Assembly (NCBI RefSeq): GCF_042219825.1
Contig: NZ_JBHJHQ010000001.1
Span: 310,001 to 374,000 of the forward strand
From: JBHJHP01 sp042219825
GTDB taxonomy: Bacteria > Bacteroidota > Bacteroidia > Bacteroidales > UBA5342
Length of the DNA stretch: 64,000 bases
Reading direction: 5' to 3'
This document shows positions 56,718 to 64,000 of this stretch, piece by piece. Position numbers and translations under genes: made by a program. Under the pieces are notes generated by a model, which had not been told where the DNA came from, ran no database searches, and saw nothing but the letters and a program-made list of their open reading frames with translations. Numbering within the stretch: position 1 is the stretch's first letter; every line of letters begins with the position of its first letter.

Positions 56718-57146
56718 TTATTCCTGCTCCAAATAGATGACAATCATATCGTCTTCGTACAGAATATTTTGAGCCTGCTGCTGTGTTGTATTATAGTCAC
56801 TGAACATGCTTAAGGCTTCATTCAGCATGGCTTCCTTTTTCTGGTAGCTCAATCTGTTTTTTCGCGGATTAATAATAAAAACCGACAATAAGATGGCAAC
56901 AGAAGCTGCCGCTGACAGGATGCCAATGCTTAACCTCTGTTTGTTTTTTCTCCTTCTCTGAATCGCTTCCCAAATGGATGTATTGAACTGTTGGGGTGCC
57001 GTGTGTTTATTGCGTTGAATATATTTAAACCAGGGCTTATGAGAATGATTTATTTCTTCAGCGTGATCCTTTAGAAACATTTCTTCAGCTAAAGAGCTTT
57101 CGCCTGCTTCGTATTTCTTAATCAGTTTATCAATGTTTTCCTTCAT
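56718..57146 (-). CDS. Putative anti-sigma factor, single-pass membrane protein
   Basis: A 142-residue protein: an N-terminal cytoplasmic helical region (about 1-70, KYEAGESSLAEEMFLKDHAEE typical of anti-sigma N-termini in this phylum), one membrane helix (LSIGILSAAASVAILLSVFI) and a short periplasmic tail. Its start overlaps the sigma-factor gene by 17 nt, the usual sigma/anti-sigma arrangement. No FecR-type periplasmic domain is present. Function as anti-sigma is inferred from context and topology. Confidence 0.7.
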   Translation of the reverse strand: MKENIDKLIKKYEAGESSLAEEMFLKDHAEEINHSHKPWFKYIQRNKHTAPQQFNTSIWEAIQRRRKNKQRLSIGILSAAASVAILLSVFIINPRKNRLSYQKKEAMLNEALSMFSDYNTTQQQAQNILYEDDMIVIYLEQE

Positions 57147-57645
57147 AGCTGTAAATCTTTTTCAGTTCCAAAGCAACCTGTTTTCTTGCACGGGATAACA
57201 ACACCCTGATGTGTCCCACGTTCAGATTTGTTATCCCCTCAATCTCTTTGTATTCCAGTCCGTCCAGATCACGAAGTGTAATGATTTCCAGTTGCTGATC
57301 CGGTAAGGTTTTAATAATATCCTGAACCAGAATATTCAGCTCTTTCCACTCAAGCTCAGCCGGTCCGTTATTTTCAGTAACATTTGTTATATGATGTTCG
57401 CTGGCATCATCAAATACTGGTTTGCTCTTCTTTAAAAGATCCAGACAATAATTCCGTGCCGTTAAGAACACAAATCCCGGAACATTCGGATGGTGTTTCA
57501 ATTGCCGGCGTTTATCCCATAAGCGAATCATAATTTCCTGGATGGCATCTTCTGCAGTTTCCGTGTTCCCCAGCATACGAGCGACCATGGGATAGAGCCT
57601 GTCCGACAGTGAAATCACCTGTTGTTTGAATTCTGTTGCGTTCAT
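57130..57645 (-). CDS. ECF-type RNA polymerase sigma factor
   Basis: A 171-residue sigma-70 family factor with only regions 2 and 4. Region 2: YPMVARMLGNTETAEDAIQE followed by the RLWDKR and FLTARNYCLDLLKK segments; region 4: LPDQQLEIITLRDLDGLEYKEI with NLNVGHIRVLLSRARKQV as recognition helix. It directs a regulon in response to envelope signals, held by the overlapping anti-sigma gene product. The promoter lies in the 188-nt gap upstream, but no element is certain. Confidence 0.92.
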   Translation of the reverse strand: MNATEFKQQVISLSDRLYPMVARMLGNTETAEDAIQEIMIRLWDKRRQLKHHPNVPGFVFLTARNYCLDLLKKSKPVFDDASEHHITNVTENNGPAELEWKELNILVQDIIKTLPDQQLEIITLRDLDGLEYKEIEGITNLNVGHIRVLLSRARKQVALELKKIYSYEGKH

Positions 57646-57833
57646 CTAATCTAAATAACGAAAAAAACACGCATGCATAACAAAAAAGCGGAACTGTTTT
57701 TTGAGTTCAATATTTTAGGCATCGTAGCATTAAACTAAATCTTAAAATATCATGGTTAATAGAAAAAAAGATACATGAGTTATGCAATCTATCAGAGGAC
57801 TGTCATGTTAAGAATGGCTAAATATTGTTTGAA

Positions 57834-59225
57834 CTACCGCACGTATGTTTTGGACGTAATTTTCTGTTTTATCGGTTCAACATATTTGCTTACATCAAAA
57901 TCAACGGCTTTTTCCGGTTTATTTCTGAATATTTCTGCGGTTAAACCTGTTTTATGCCATTTCCGCGCTCCACCATTTAATGAAAAGTAAAGGGCTGCTT
58001 CAGTCAACCCTGAAAAAATATGAGGTATTGCTCTGCTGAAAATCGATTGATAACTATATGTTTGATCTTTAATTGAAGTATAACCATATTGGAGTTCTTC
58101 GGGACTCATATTTTTGGGGGATACAATAACTTTTTTAGCATCAAACTGCCGCCAGTCATCCGTCAGAATTCTGTTTTCCTGCTTCATCCGATTAAAAACT
58201 TCAGTTCCGGGATATGGTGTTAATACACACGCCTGTAAAAAGGCAGGCTTAGCTCTTTTTATAAAATTCCAGGTATTTTCAAAAACCTGCTTATCATCTA
58301 TATCCAGGCCAAAAACAAAAGAAGCCATCGTCATAATGCCATTTTGCTGTAAGGTTTTTATGGCTTCAACATTTTCATTAAAAGAAGAAAAGGTTTTTTT
58401 GTACTGGCCAATTCCTTTTTCCGTCATCGATTCAAAACCAATAAGTAAACCACGGCACCCACTCTTATAGGCAAGTTTCATCAGTTCCTTATCCTTTACA
58501 ATATTAATTGATGCCTGACCTACCCAGTATTTGTTGTATGGAATCATTCGGGTAAATAACTCTTTAGCATATTTCTTATTGAGTGCAATGTTATCATCCA
58601 GAAAGAACAATACTTTGTCTGTTATCGATTCTATATCTTTAATTATCAGATCAATTGACTTAAACCGTTGTTTCTTTCCAAACGATGAAGGTACTGTACA
58701 AAAGTCACACCCGTACGGACAACCACGTCCGGTTTCTATCGGAGAAATACCAAATTTACCTGCTTTAGTATTTATTAAATCCCTGCGCGGAATGATATAA
58801 TCACATAAATCCGGGAATTTTTCCAGTTTGTAAAACTCCTTTAAGCTGTGAGATTTAATGTCCTTCAGAATTTGATTCCACAGGCCTTTTTCAGCCTCTC
58901 CGATAACAACAGCATCTGCATATCTGATCGCCTCGTGGGGCATAACTGTGGCGTGAATTCCTCCGAAAATTACAACCTTATCACGTTTTTTAAACTCATT
59001 GGCGATTTCATAACCCCGGATAGCAGTCTGGGTCATAAGCGTTATCCCAACTATGTCAACGTCAACATCAAAATCAATTGTTTCGTTGTTAACCTCTTCA
59101 ATTATTTCGACTTCATGCTCTTCAGGAGTCATGGCCGCAATTAAGGAAAGTGTTAGCTGTGGTATGGCCATCGAATTACGGCGTTGATTATTCTCAGGAC
59201 AAGGGGAGATGAGAAGAATTTTCAT
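57834..59225 (-). CDS. B12-binding radical SAM protein
   Basis: A 463-residue enzyme with an N-terminal cobalamin-binding Rossmann domain (about 1-130: KILLISPCP..., VDVDIVGITLMTQTA, VIFGGIHATVMPHEA) and a radical SAM domain with the cluster cysteines Cys169, Cys173 and Cys176 in GRGCPYGCDFC. The B12 domain lacks the classic DxHxxG, as in BchE-type members. Members of this broad group do methylations, cyclisations or other hard carbon chemistry; the reaction here is unknown. Neighbours mtnA and an aldolase, 124 nt away on the same strand, could recycle the 5'-deoxyadenosine such enzymes release. Confidence 0.85.
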   Translation of the reverse strand: MKILLISPCPENNQRRNSMAIPQLTLSLIAAMTPEEHEVEIIEEVNNETIDFDVDVDIVGITLMTQTAIRGYEIANEFKKRDKVVIFGGIHATVMPHEAIRYADAVVIGEAEKGLWNQILKDIKSHSLKEFYKLEKFPDLCDYIIPRRDLINTKAGKFGISPIETGRGCPYGCDFCTVPSSFGKKQRFKSIDLIIKDIESITDKVLFFLDDNIALNKKYAKELFTRMIPYNKYWVGQASINIVKDKELMKLAYKSGCRGLLIGFESMTEKGIGQYKKTFSSFNENVEAIKTLQQNGIMTMASFVFGLDIDDKQVFENTWNFIKRAKPAFLQACVLTPYPGTEVFNRMKQENRILTDDWRQFDAKKVIVSPKNMSPEELQYGYTSIKDQTYSYQSIFSRAIPHIFSGLTEAALYFSLNGGARKWHKTGLTAEIFRNKPEKAVDFDVSKYVEPIKQKITSKTYVR

Positions 59226-59349
59226 GAACGTATATTTTAAATAGGCTCAGAAGTTACAACTAAAGGATGATATATCAACACCAGCTGACAGTGCTTTATG
59301 ATAATTTAATGAATAAGGGCTGAATAATGAGAATGAGACGGATATCCTT

Positions 59350-59937
59350 CTACAGCAAATCCAAAAGGAGCTTCCCTGCTTCATCCAAAGTTTTTCCGAA
59401 GGTTATGATTCCTTCCTCATGACCGCCCATAATTATAATTTTTTTCTCAGGAACATCTGTTTCCCTGAAAAGTCTTTCTATTTCGTTAGCCATCTCAGGC
59501 GTTCCATACAATACGTCCGTTTTTGTAGTAGGAAACTTATGGATGTATTTCTTCCACTTTTCCATACTATGAATATGGATTACAGCTTTTGTTTCCGGTG
59601 AACTTTCGTATATTACAGCATGGGATAAGGATTCTGAAGAGGCCTTTATGGGGCCCGAACACGTCAGGCTGTTCTGCATCAAATCGTATTCAGTGACCAA
59701 AACATAATGAAATTCATCCAGCCTTTTAAAGTTTCCGGTTGCTGAACCTGTTATGACAAAGGTCTGCCCATCAGACCGGATGCTTATATTGCCAAACCCG
59801 ATACCGTTTGGGTATGCACCTATTAAACCAAGCTGATACAACCTGTCTCTCCATGCATTAATTTTTTCGATCTGATGCTTAGGGCAAGGTGCTCCTTTTA
59901 TCCAGTTGCATTTGAATTTAATATATCCTTCGTCCAT
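59350..59937 (-). CDS. Class II aldolase/adducin-family protein (methylthioribulose-type candidate)
   Basis: A 195-residue zinc enzyme of the class II aldolase family. It holds GIGFGNISIRSDGQTFVITG, the substrate/phosphate segment, and the metal ligands in SSESLSHAVIYE...AVIHIHS (two histidines), and a later histidine in MGGHEEGI. Because the ATG directly follows the mtnA stop (TGAATG), the natural substrate is probably a 1-phospho-ribulose made by MtnA, either methylthioribulose-1-P (dehydratase MtnB type) or 5-deoxyribulose-1-P (aldolase giving DHAP). I cannot tell these apart by sequence alone. Confidence 0.75.
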   Translation of the reverse strand: MDEGYIKFKCNWIKGAPCPKHQIEKINAWRDRLYQLGLIGAYPNGIGFGNISIRSDGQTFVITGSATGNFKRLDEFHYVLVTEYDLMQNSLTCSGPIKASSESLSHAVIYESSPETKAVIHIHSMEKWKKYIHKFPTTKTDVLYGTPEMANEIERLFRETDVPEKKIIIMGGHEEGIITFGKTLDEAGKLLLDLL

Positions 59938-61047
59938 TCAAGGTCTTTTTTCGGGAAATAATGTAAGAATACTTTCTTTGTTTGGCTCACATATTCCTCT
60001 TTCCGTGATAAGTCCTGAAATTAAACGTGCAGGGGTCACATCGAAACCAAAATTTGTGGCGTTGCTGTTTTCCGGAGTTAACAAAATCGTTTTTATTTCT
60101 CCTTCACAAAGCCCTGACATATATTTTACTTCTTCAGCTCCCCGTTCTTCAATTGGTATGTCTTTGATGCCATCTTCTATTTTCCAGTCAATTGTTGATG
60201 AGGGAAGGGCCACGTAAAAAGGTATATCGTTGTCGTTTGCGGCTAAGGCTTTCAGGTATGTCCCTATTTTATTGGCTACGTCTCCGGTACAGGTTGTCCT
60301 GTCTGACCCTACAATCACGAGATCGACCAGGGCATGCTGCATTAAATGACCACCAACATTATCCGCTATTATGGTGTGAGGAACACCATGATTGCCCAGT
60401 TCCCAAGCTGTGAGACTTGCACCCTGATTTCTGGGACGGGTTTCATCTACCCACACGTGCACATCAATTCCCTTATCAAATGCGGCATATACCGGAGATG
60501 TGGCCGTACCGTAATCAACAAACGCCAGCCATCCAGCATTGCAATGGGTAAGTATATTTACAGTTTTTCCTCCCTTCGAATTGCTTATTTCTTCGATAAG
60601 TTTAAGGCCATGTTCGCCAATTCTTCTGCAATAATCAGAATCCATATCTGCAATTTTCAGGGCGGTTTTATACGCAATGGAAATTTTTTCAGGAATAGAA
60701 ATTCCAATTTTTATTGCCTTTAATTGTTTTTCCACGGCCCAGGAAAGATTTACGGCTGTAGGTCTTGTGGCTTTTAATTTCTCACCAGCCTCGAATATAT
60801 ATCCTTCAAAGGAGTTATCGTCCGGAGCCTCCAATGTTGCTAAATATATACCAAACCCGGCTGCTGCTCCAATAAGTCCGGCACCTCTTACGTGCATGTC
60901 TTTAATAGCTATGGCAACATCATTCACCGACTTTAAATTTTCGATGACAAATTCATGAGGCAGCTGCCTTTGATCTATGATTTGAATGACCTTGTCATTA
61001 TCTTCTTTTATCCAAATGGTACGGTAATGTTTGCCGTCAATATTCAT
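59938..61047 (-). CDS. mtnA: S-methyl-5-thioribose-1-phosphate isomerase
   Basis: A 369-residue isomerase of the eIF2B-alpha-like family that turns methylthioribose-1-P (or 5-deoxyribose-1-P) into the ribulose form. Family motifs: MHVRGAGLIGAAAGFGIYLA near the start, ILTHCNAGWLAFVDYGTA with the catalytic Cys, ETRPRNQGASLTAWEL, and the late IVGSDRTTCTGDVANKIGTYL with the active-site Asp. Full length. It is first in a two-gene unit with a class II aldolase whose ATG abuts the mtnA stop. No MtnC or MtnD is in the window. Confidence 0.93.
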   Translation of the reverse strand: MNIDGKHYRTIWIKEDNDKVIQIIDQRQLPHEFVIENLKSVNDVAIAIKDMHVRGAGLIGAAAGFGIYLATLEAPDDNSFEGYIFEAGEKLKATRPTAVNLSWAVEKQLKAIKIGISIPEKISIAYKTALKIADMDSDYCRRIGEHGLKLIEEISNSKGGKTVNILTHCNAGWLAFVDYGTATSPVYAAFDKGIDVHVWVDETRPRNQGASLTAWELGNHGVPHTIIADNVGGHLMQHALVDLVIVGSDRTTCTGDVANKIGTYLKALAANDNDIPFYVALPSSTIDWKIEDGIKDIPIEERGAEEVKYMSGLCEGEIKTILLTPENSNATNFGFDVTPARLISGLITERGICEPNKESILTLFPEKRP

Positions 61048-61243
61048 TAATTAATTTTTAAATTTTTCTGTTGGTATCAGACACCACAAGATATTTATTA
61101 AAAGGTAAATTTTAAAATTTATGGAGAATATTACATGATCATGTTTATAACTTAATTATCTGTATGTTTCCTAATTAATAAAATGGCAACACATAGTTTT
61201 GCATTTCTAACCAGTAAAGGCTATCTTACAGAAAAAGTGCCTT

Positions 61244-63181
61244 ATGTTAAAGTTTGAAAGTTTTTTGTTTTTTCTTTTGGCTTTCTTCTGGGTTGTGATC
61301 GGAAGCTCGCAAATAGCAAAATACTTTCAAAAAATCAGATTGCCTTTGATTACAGGGTTTTTAATTTCAGGAGTTATCGTAGGTCCGTTTTTTTTAAAAC
61401 TTGTTTCCAATAAAGCCATTCCAAATCTTCAGATTATTAATGATTTTTCTCTCGCTTATATTGCCTTCGCGGCAGGTGTTGAGCTGTATATGAAAGAAAT
61501 TCTAAGCAGCATTAAAAGTATTTTATGGAATACCTTTGGACAGCTGGTGGTTACGTTTGCTGTATCAGTTTTTCTGATCCTCTTGTTAGCCCCGGTTATA
61601 CCTTTTCTTTCAGACTTATCACATAATAATGTGCTGGCTGTTGCCATCCTAACGGCAACCATTTTTATTGCCCGTTCACCTTCATCTGCAATAGCCATAA
61701 TGAATGAGATGCGGGCAAAAGGACGGTTCACAAAAACGGCTATCAGTGTTACAGTGATAAAGGATGTACTGGTCATTCTTATTTTTGCCATCTGTTTTTC
61801 TGTTGCCAATACCCTTGTAGAAGGTGTTGGTTTTAGTTATTTCCTCATGGTTGAACTGTTTGTTGAACTTCTGGCCACATTTGGAATGGGTGTTTTGCTA
61901 GCCAAAGTTATGGGATTTCTTTTTTCCTTAAAGCTTCATCAGTATATTAAAATTGCAATTCTGCTTGGATTCGGGTATCTAACGTTTCCGCTTTCACGCT
62001 ATATTCATCATTTAAGTCAGCTCTATTTACCGTTTGAGATATTGATAGAGCCTTTACTGGTTTGTATTTTAGTCAGTTTTATTATTGTTAATTATTCCAG
62101 ACAGCGCATAGAATTCCAGACTATTGTTGAAAAGATTGGTCCCGCCATTTACGCGGCATTTTTTACGCTGGCAGGATCCATGATGTCCATTGATGTGTTA
62201 GCCAATGCATGGAAAATTGCATTGCTGTTTTTTTTCATCCGTTTAATTGGCATGATAGGAGGGTCGTTATTGGGTGGAATTATTGCTGGTGATCCGAAAC
62301 TATTCAGACGGATAGGCTGGATGCCTTATGTGACGCAGGCAGGCGTTAGTCTGGCTTTGGTTATGGTGGTCGCAGAAAGTTTTCCGGAATGGGGAAATGA
62401 GCTGGCTACCATCATTGTTGCCGTCATTATTGTAAATCAGTTGATAGGTCCGCCTTTATTCAAATGGGCTATAAAGAGGGTTGGAGAAAACCGAAACCTG
62501 GCAAAAGATACTTATGATAATTCACACCGTGTTTTAATCTTTGGCTATGAAAATCAATCGGTTGCCTTATCCTATGAATTAATTAAAAATAACTGGAAAG
62601 TGTCTGTGGCTACACGTAAACCGAAAGACGTGGTGGATGAAATTCCAGGCGTAAATATGCATTATATTCCTGGTATTCAGGCTGAAGAACTGGAACGACT
62701 GAATTTGAAGAGGTTTGACACCATGGTATTGCTTCATTCCGATAAGGGAAATTATCAGATCACGGAATGGATCTATGAAAATATCGGAAAGAAAGTTGTT
62801 ATCGTGCGTTTGTCGGACCGAAAAAATCTGAAGAAATTCTATGATTTGGGTGCATTGGTCATTGACCCCTCAACGGCATTTGTCAACCTGCTTCAGCATT
62901 TTGTACGGTCACCATTGGCTACATCCTTATTAATGGGAATGGAACCTGATAAAGATACCCTGGATGTCACAGTTGCAGATAAAAGCTTGTTTGGCATGGC
63001 CTTGCGTAACCTTCGACTTCCGCTTGATGTGCTGATCCTTTCTGTTAAACGAAAAGGGAACATTATTATCACACACGGTTACACCCGTTTACGTAAAGGT
63101 GATGTGCTTACTGTAGTCGGATCTTTGGAAAGCCTGAATAAGGTGAGCCTGCAATTTGAATCCGATGATTCCACGGAATAA
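61244..63181 (+). CDS. CPA2-type cation/proton antiporter with TrkA regulatory domains
   Basis: A 645-residue inner-membrane antiporter of the KefB/CPA2 type. Residues about 1-410 hold twelve or so helices with the Na+/H+ exchanger fold, including the FARSPSSAIAIMNE-like pattern (IARSPSSAIAIMNEMRAKG) seen in this family. Then a TrkA-N domain (RVLIFGYENQSVALSYELIK, about 430-540) and a TrkA-C domain (LFGMALRNLRLPLDVLILSV...GDVLTVVGS) follow. It exports K+ or Na+ in exchange for protons and probably responds to nucleotides. TAGTTTTG at 61194-61201 is a -10-like element 43 nt before the ATG. No KefF-like partner is adjacent. Confidence 0.9.
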   Translation: MLKFESFLFFLLAFFWVVIGSSQIAKYFQKIRLPLITGFLISGVIVGPFFLKLVSNKAIPNLQIINDFSLAYIAFAAGVELYMKEILSSIKSILWNTFGQLVVTFAVSVFLILLLAPVIPFLSDLSHNNVLAVAILTATIFIARSPSSAIAIMNEMRAKGRFTKTAISVTVIKDVLVILIFAICFSVANTLVEGVGFSYFLMVELFVELLATFGMGVLLAKVMGFLFSLKLHQYIKIAILLGFGYLTFPLSRYIHHLSQLYLPFEILIEPLLVCILVSFIIVNYSRQRIEFQTIVEKIGPAIYAAFFTLAGSMMSIDVLANAWKIALLFFFIRLIGMIGGSLLGGIIAGDPKLFRRIGWMPYVTQAGVSLALVMVVAESFPEWGNELATIIVAVIIVNQLIGPPLFKWAIKRVGENRNLAKDTYDNSHRVLIFGYENQSVALSYELIKNNWKVSVATRKPKDVVDEIPGVNMHYIPGIQAEELERLNLKRFDTMVLLHSDKGNYQITEWIYENIGKKVVIVRLSDRKNLKKFYDLGALVIDPSTAFVNLLQHFVRSPLATSLLMGMEPDKDTLDVTVADKSLFGMALRNLRLPLDVLILSVKRKGNIIITHGYTRLRKGDVLTVVGSLESLNKVSLQFESDDSTE

Positions 63182-63195
63182 ACCGGTGATTATTT

Positions 63196-63285
63196 GTCGC
63201 GCAATGTTTGACCCCATCCGGGGTCACCCGTTTGTAGCATTCAGGTATGCTACAAACATTGGACTACATCCGGAGTCCAACTGTA
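63196..63285. repeat. Multi-hairpin repeat B
   Basis: GACCCC/GGGGTC (63210-63215, 63220-63225), GTTTGTAGCAT/ATGCTACAAAC (63230-63240, 63247-63257, loop TCAGGT) and GGACTAC/GGAGTCC (63261-63267, 63272-63278, one mismatch). The body aligns with repeat A from the CAATGTTTGACC segment to CCAACTGTA; the first hairpin is missing. It follows the antiporter stop by 15 nt and may help end its transcript. Confidence 0.8.
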
Positions 63286-63381
63286 GTAACAGATTATTTA
63301 ATATGGATTTTTTCCTCTTTGTAACAACATAGTTGAGATAAAGTAAGTTGGAGGAATTGCAATAAGAAATTACTCAAACAA

Positions 63382-63849
63382 TTATCTGCAGGAAGCATAT
63401 GGTATCATTTTTGGAGGAGGGTGAGGATACATATCTATTTTATCTCCTGAAATATGTTTCCCGTTTCTAAAAACAGCATGGAATATAATTTTACCTGCTG
63501 CATCATATCTTATCCATTCCCCGTCAAGTTTACCCCACATATAGTTTTTCACCAAAATAAGTTTCCCGTCGGAGTTCCAGGCATACACAGGACCATTAAT
63601 AACCGGTTCTCCCATTAAATGAAGATAGTGTTTCTCACTTTTGACCACACCGTTTTCATGCCATTCCTGCATTAAACCTACAGGCATTCCATCTTTATAG
63701 TTTGTCTGGCTTTTAATTGAACCATTTCTGTAATAGGTTCTGAATATCCCTGAAAAAGGATTTCCCTCTTTATCCGTAAAAATCTGACCTGTAATACTTC
63801 CTGATAAAGCTAACAGAGCAATCATTAGTAGTGTAGTTATTCGGTTCAT
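63382..63849 (-). CDS. Secreted MORN/YwqK-like repeat protein
   Basis: A 155-residue exported protein (signal ending in SGSITGQ) with four or so copies of the short MORN-variant motif (GIFRTYYRNGSIKSQTNYKDG, GLMQEWHENGVVKSEKHY, GPVYAWNSDGKLILVKNY, GEWIRYDAAGKIIFHAVFRNG). Proteins of this type are often labelled YwqK-family antitoxins, but no toxin is here and the name says little. It lies between repeats B and C. Confidence 0.7.
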   Translation of the reverse strand: MNRITTLLMIALLALSGSITGQIFTDKEGNPFSGIFRTYYRNGSIKSQTNYKDGMPVGLMQEWHENGVVKSEKHYLHLMGEPVINGPVYAWNSDGKLILVKNYMWGKLDGEWIRYDAAGKIIFHAVFRNGKHISGDKIDMYPHPPPKMIPYASCR

Positions 63850-63906
63850 AGCTTCTGGTATTTGTGTTTTAATGCATATGCAATTAATGTGCCTGAATCA
63901 AATTAT

Positions 63907-64000
63907 TCACCTAATGAAATCTATAAGTCGGTTATATTTATTTGGTGACAATCCGTGTCGCAATGTTTGACCCCTTCCGGGGTCACACGTTTGTAATCGA
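63907..64000. repeat. Multi-hairpin repeat C (cut by the window end)
   Basis: TCACCTAAT (63907-63915) pairs with ATTTGGTGA (63940-63948) with one mismatch, and GACCCC/GGGGTC (63969-63974, 63979-63984) follows. The sequence runs like repeat A through CACACGTTTGTA and then leaves the window, so only two hairpins are complete here. Confidence 0.75.

Noticed and set aside
63382..63849. A toxin-antitoxin pair based on the YwqK-like protein
   Set aside because: The protein has a secretion signal and only MORN-like repeats; no toxin candidate is next to it on either side.

Overview
The window reads as an ordinary chromosomal stretch from a member of the Bacteroidota, most likely a polysaccharide-degrading Bacteroidales/Marinilabiliales-type bacterium (the order is inference). 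The evidence for the phylum is the SusC/SusD pair, a hybrid two-component regulator of the HTCS type, the giant SprA translocon protein of the type 9 secretion system (T9SS), secreted proteins with T9SS-like C-terminal sorting domains, lipoproteins, and promoters of the Bacteroidota form (TTTG, about 19 nt, TAnnTTTG). The DNA is AT-rich. There is no rRNA, CRISPR array, phage or intact transposase.

Layout. 0-1.5 kb: the 3' part of mutS, then tRNA-Leu(UAA) with its own promoter and terminator. 1.6-15.7 kb: a polysaccharide utilization locus (PUL) with SusC, SusD, a GH43 enzyme, an FG-GAP/T9SS protein, a GH5-like enzyme and a 1346-residue HTCS. It is preceded by a hairpin and an aborted start that looks like the head of another susC. 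15.7-24.9 kb: housekeeping and mixed genes (transketolase, acetyltransferase, Old Yellow Enzyme, metallo-beta-lactamase-fold hydrolase, beta-propeller protein, glycosyltransferase). 25.1-27.6 kb: an ExbB-ExbD-ExbD-TonB energy-transduction operon that could power SusC-type importers. 27.8-30.3 kb: small envelope proteins. 30.4-38.3 kb: ruvA-sprA. 38.7-42.3 kb: a tight five-gene operon of envelope proteins built round a VTC (polyphosphate polymerase-like) domain protein and a DUF4956 membrane protein. 42.4-48.9 kb: prfC, an O-antigen-ligase-like protein, cstA and threonine dehydratase. 48.9-54 kb: pectin-directed genes, namely a PL10-CE15 fusion (pectate lyase plus glucuronoyl esterase) and a PL22 oligogalacturonate lyase. 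54-57.7 kb: a caspase-like (C13) lipoprotein and an ECF sigma / putative anti-sigma / tandem plug-domain operon. 57.8-61.1 kb: a B12-binding radical SAM protein next to mtnA and a class II aldolase, possibly salvaging 5'-deoxyadenosine or methylthioadenosine. 61.2-64 kb: a CPA2 antiporter and a small repeat protein.

The most notable non-coding structure is a family of multi-hairpin palindromic repeats confined to about 52.6-64 kb. There are three complex copies (the last cut by the window end) and two simpler hairpins that bracket the PL22 gene. A separate MITE-like element with imperfect terminal inverted repeats lies at about 47.15-47.49 kb. The best candidates for under-described biology are the VTC/DUF4956 operon with its triple-repeat lipoprotein, the sigma-factor operon ending in a stand-alone tandem plug protein, the MtnA-aldolase pair beside a radical SAM gene, and the PL10-CE15 fusion. 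All functions are read from motifs and context; no database search was run.
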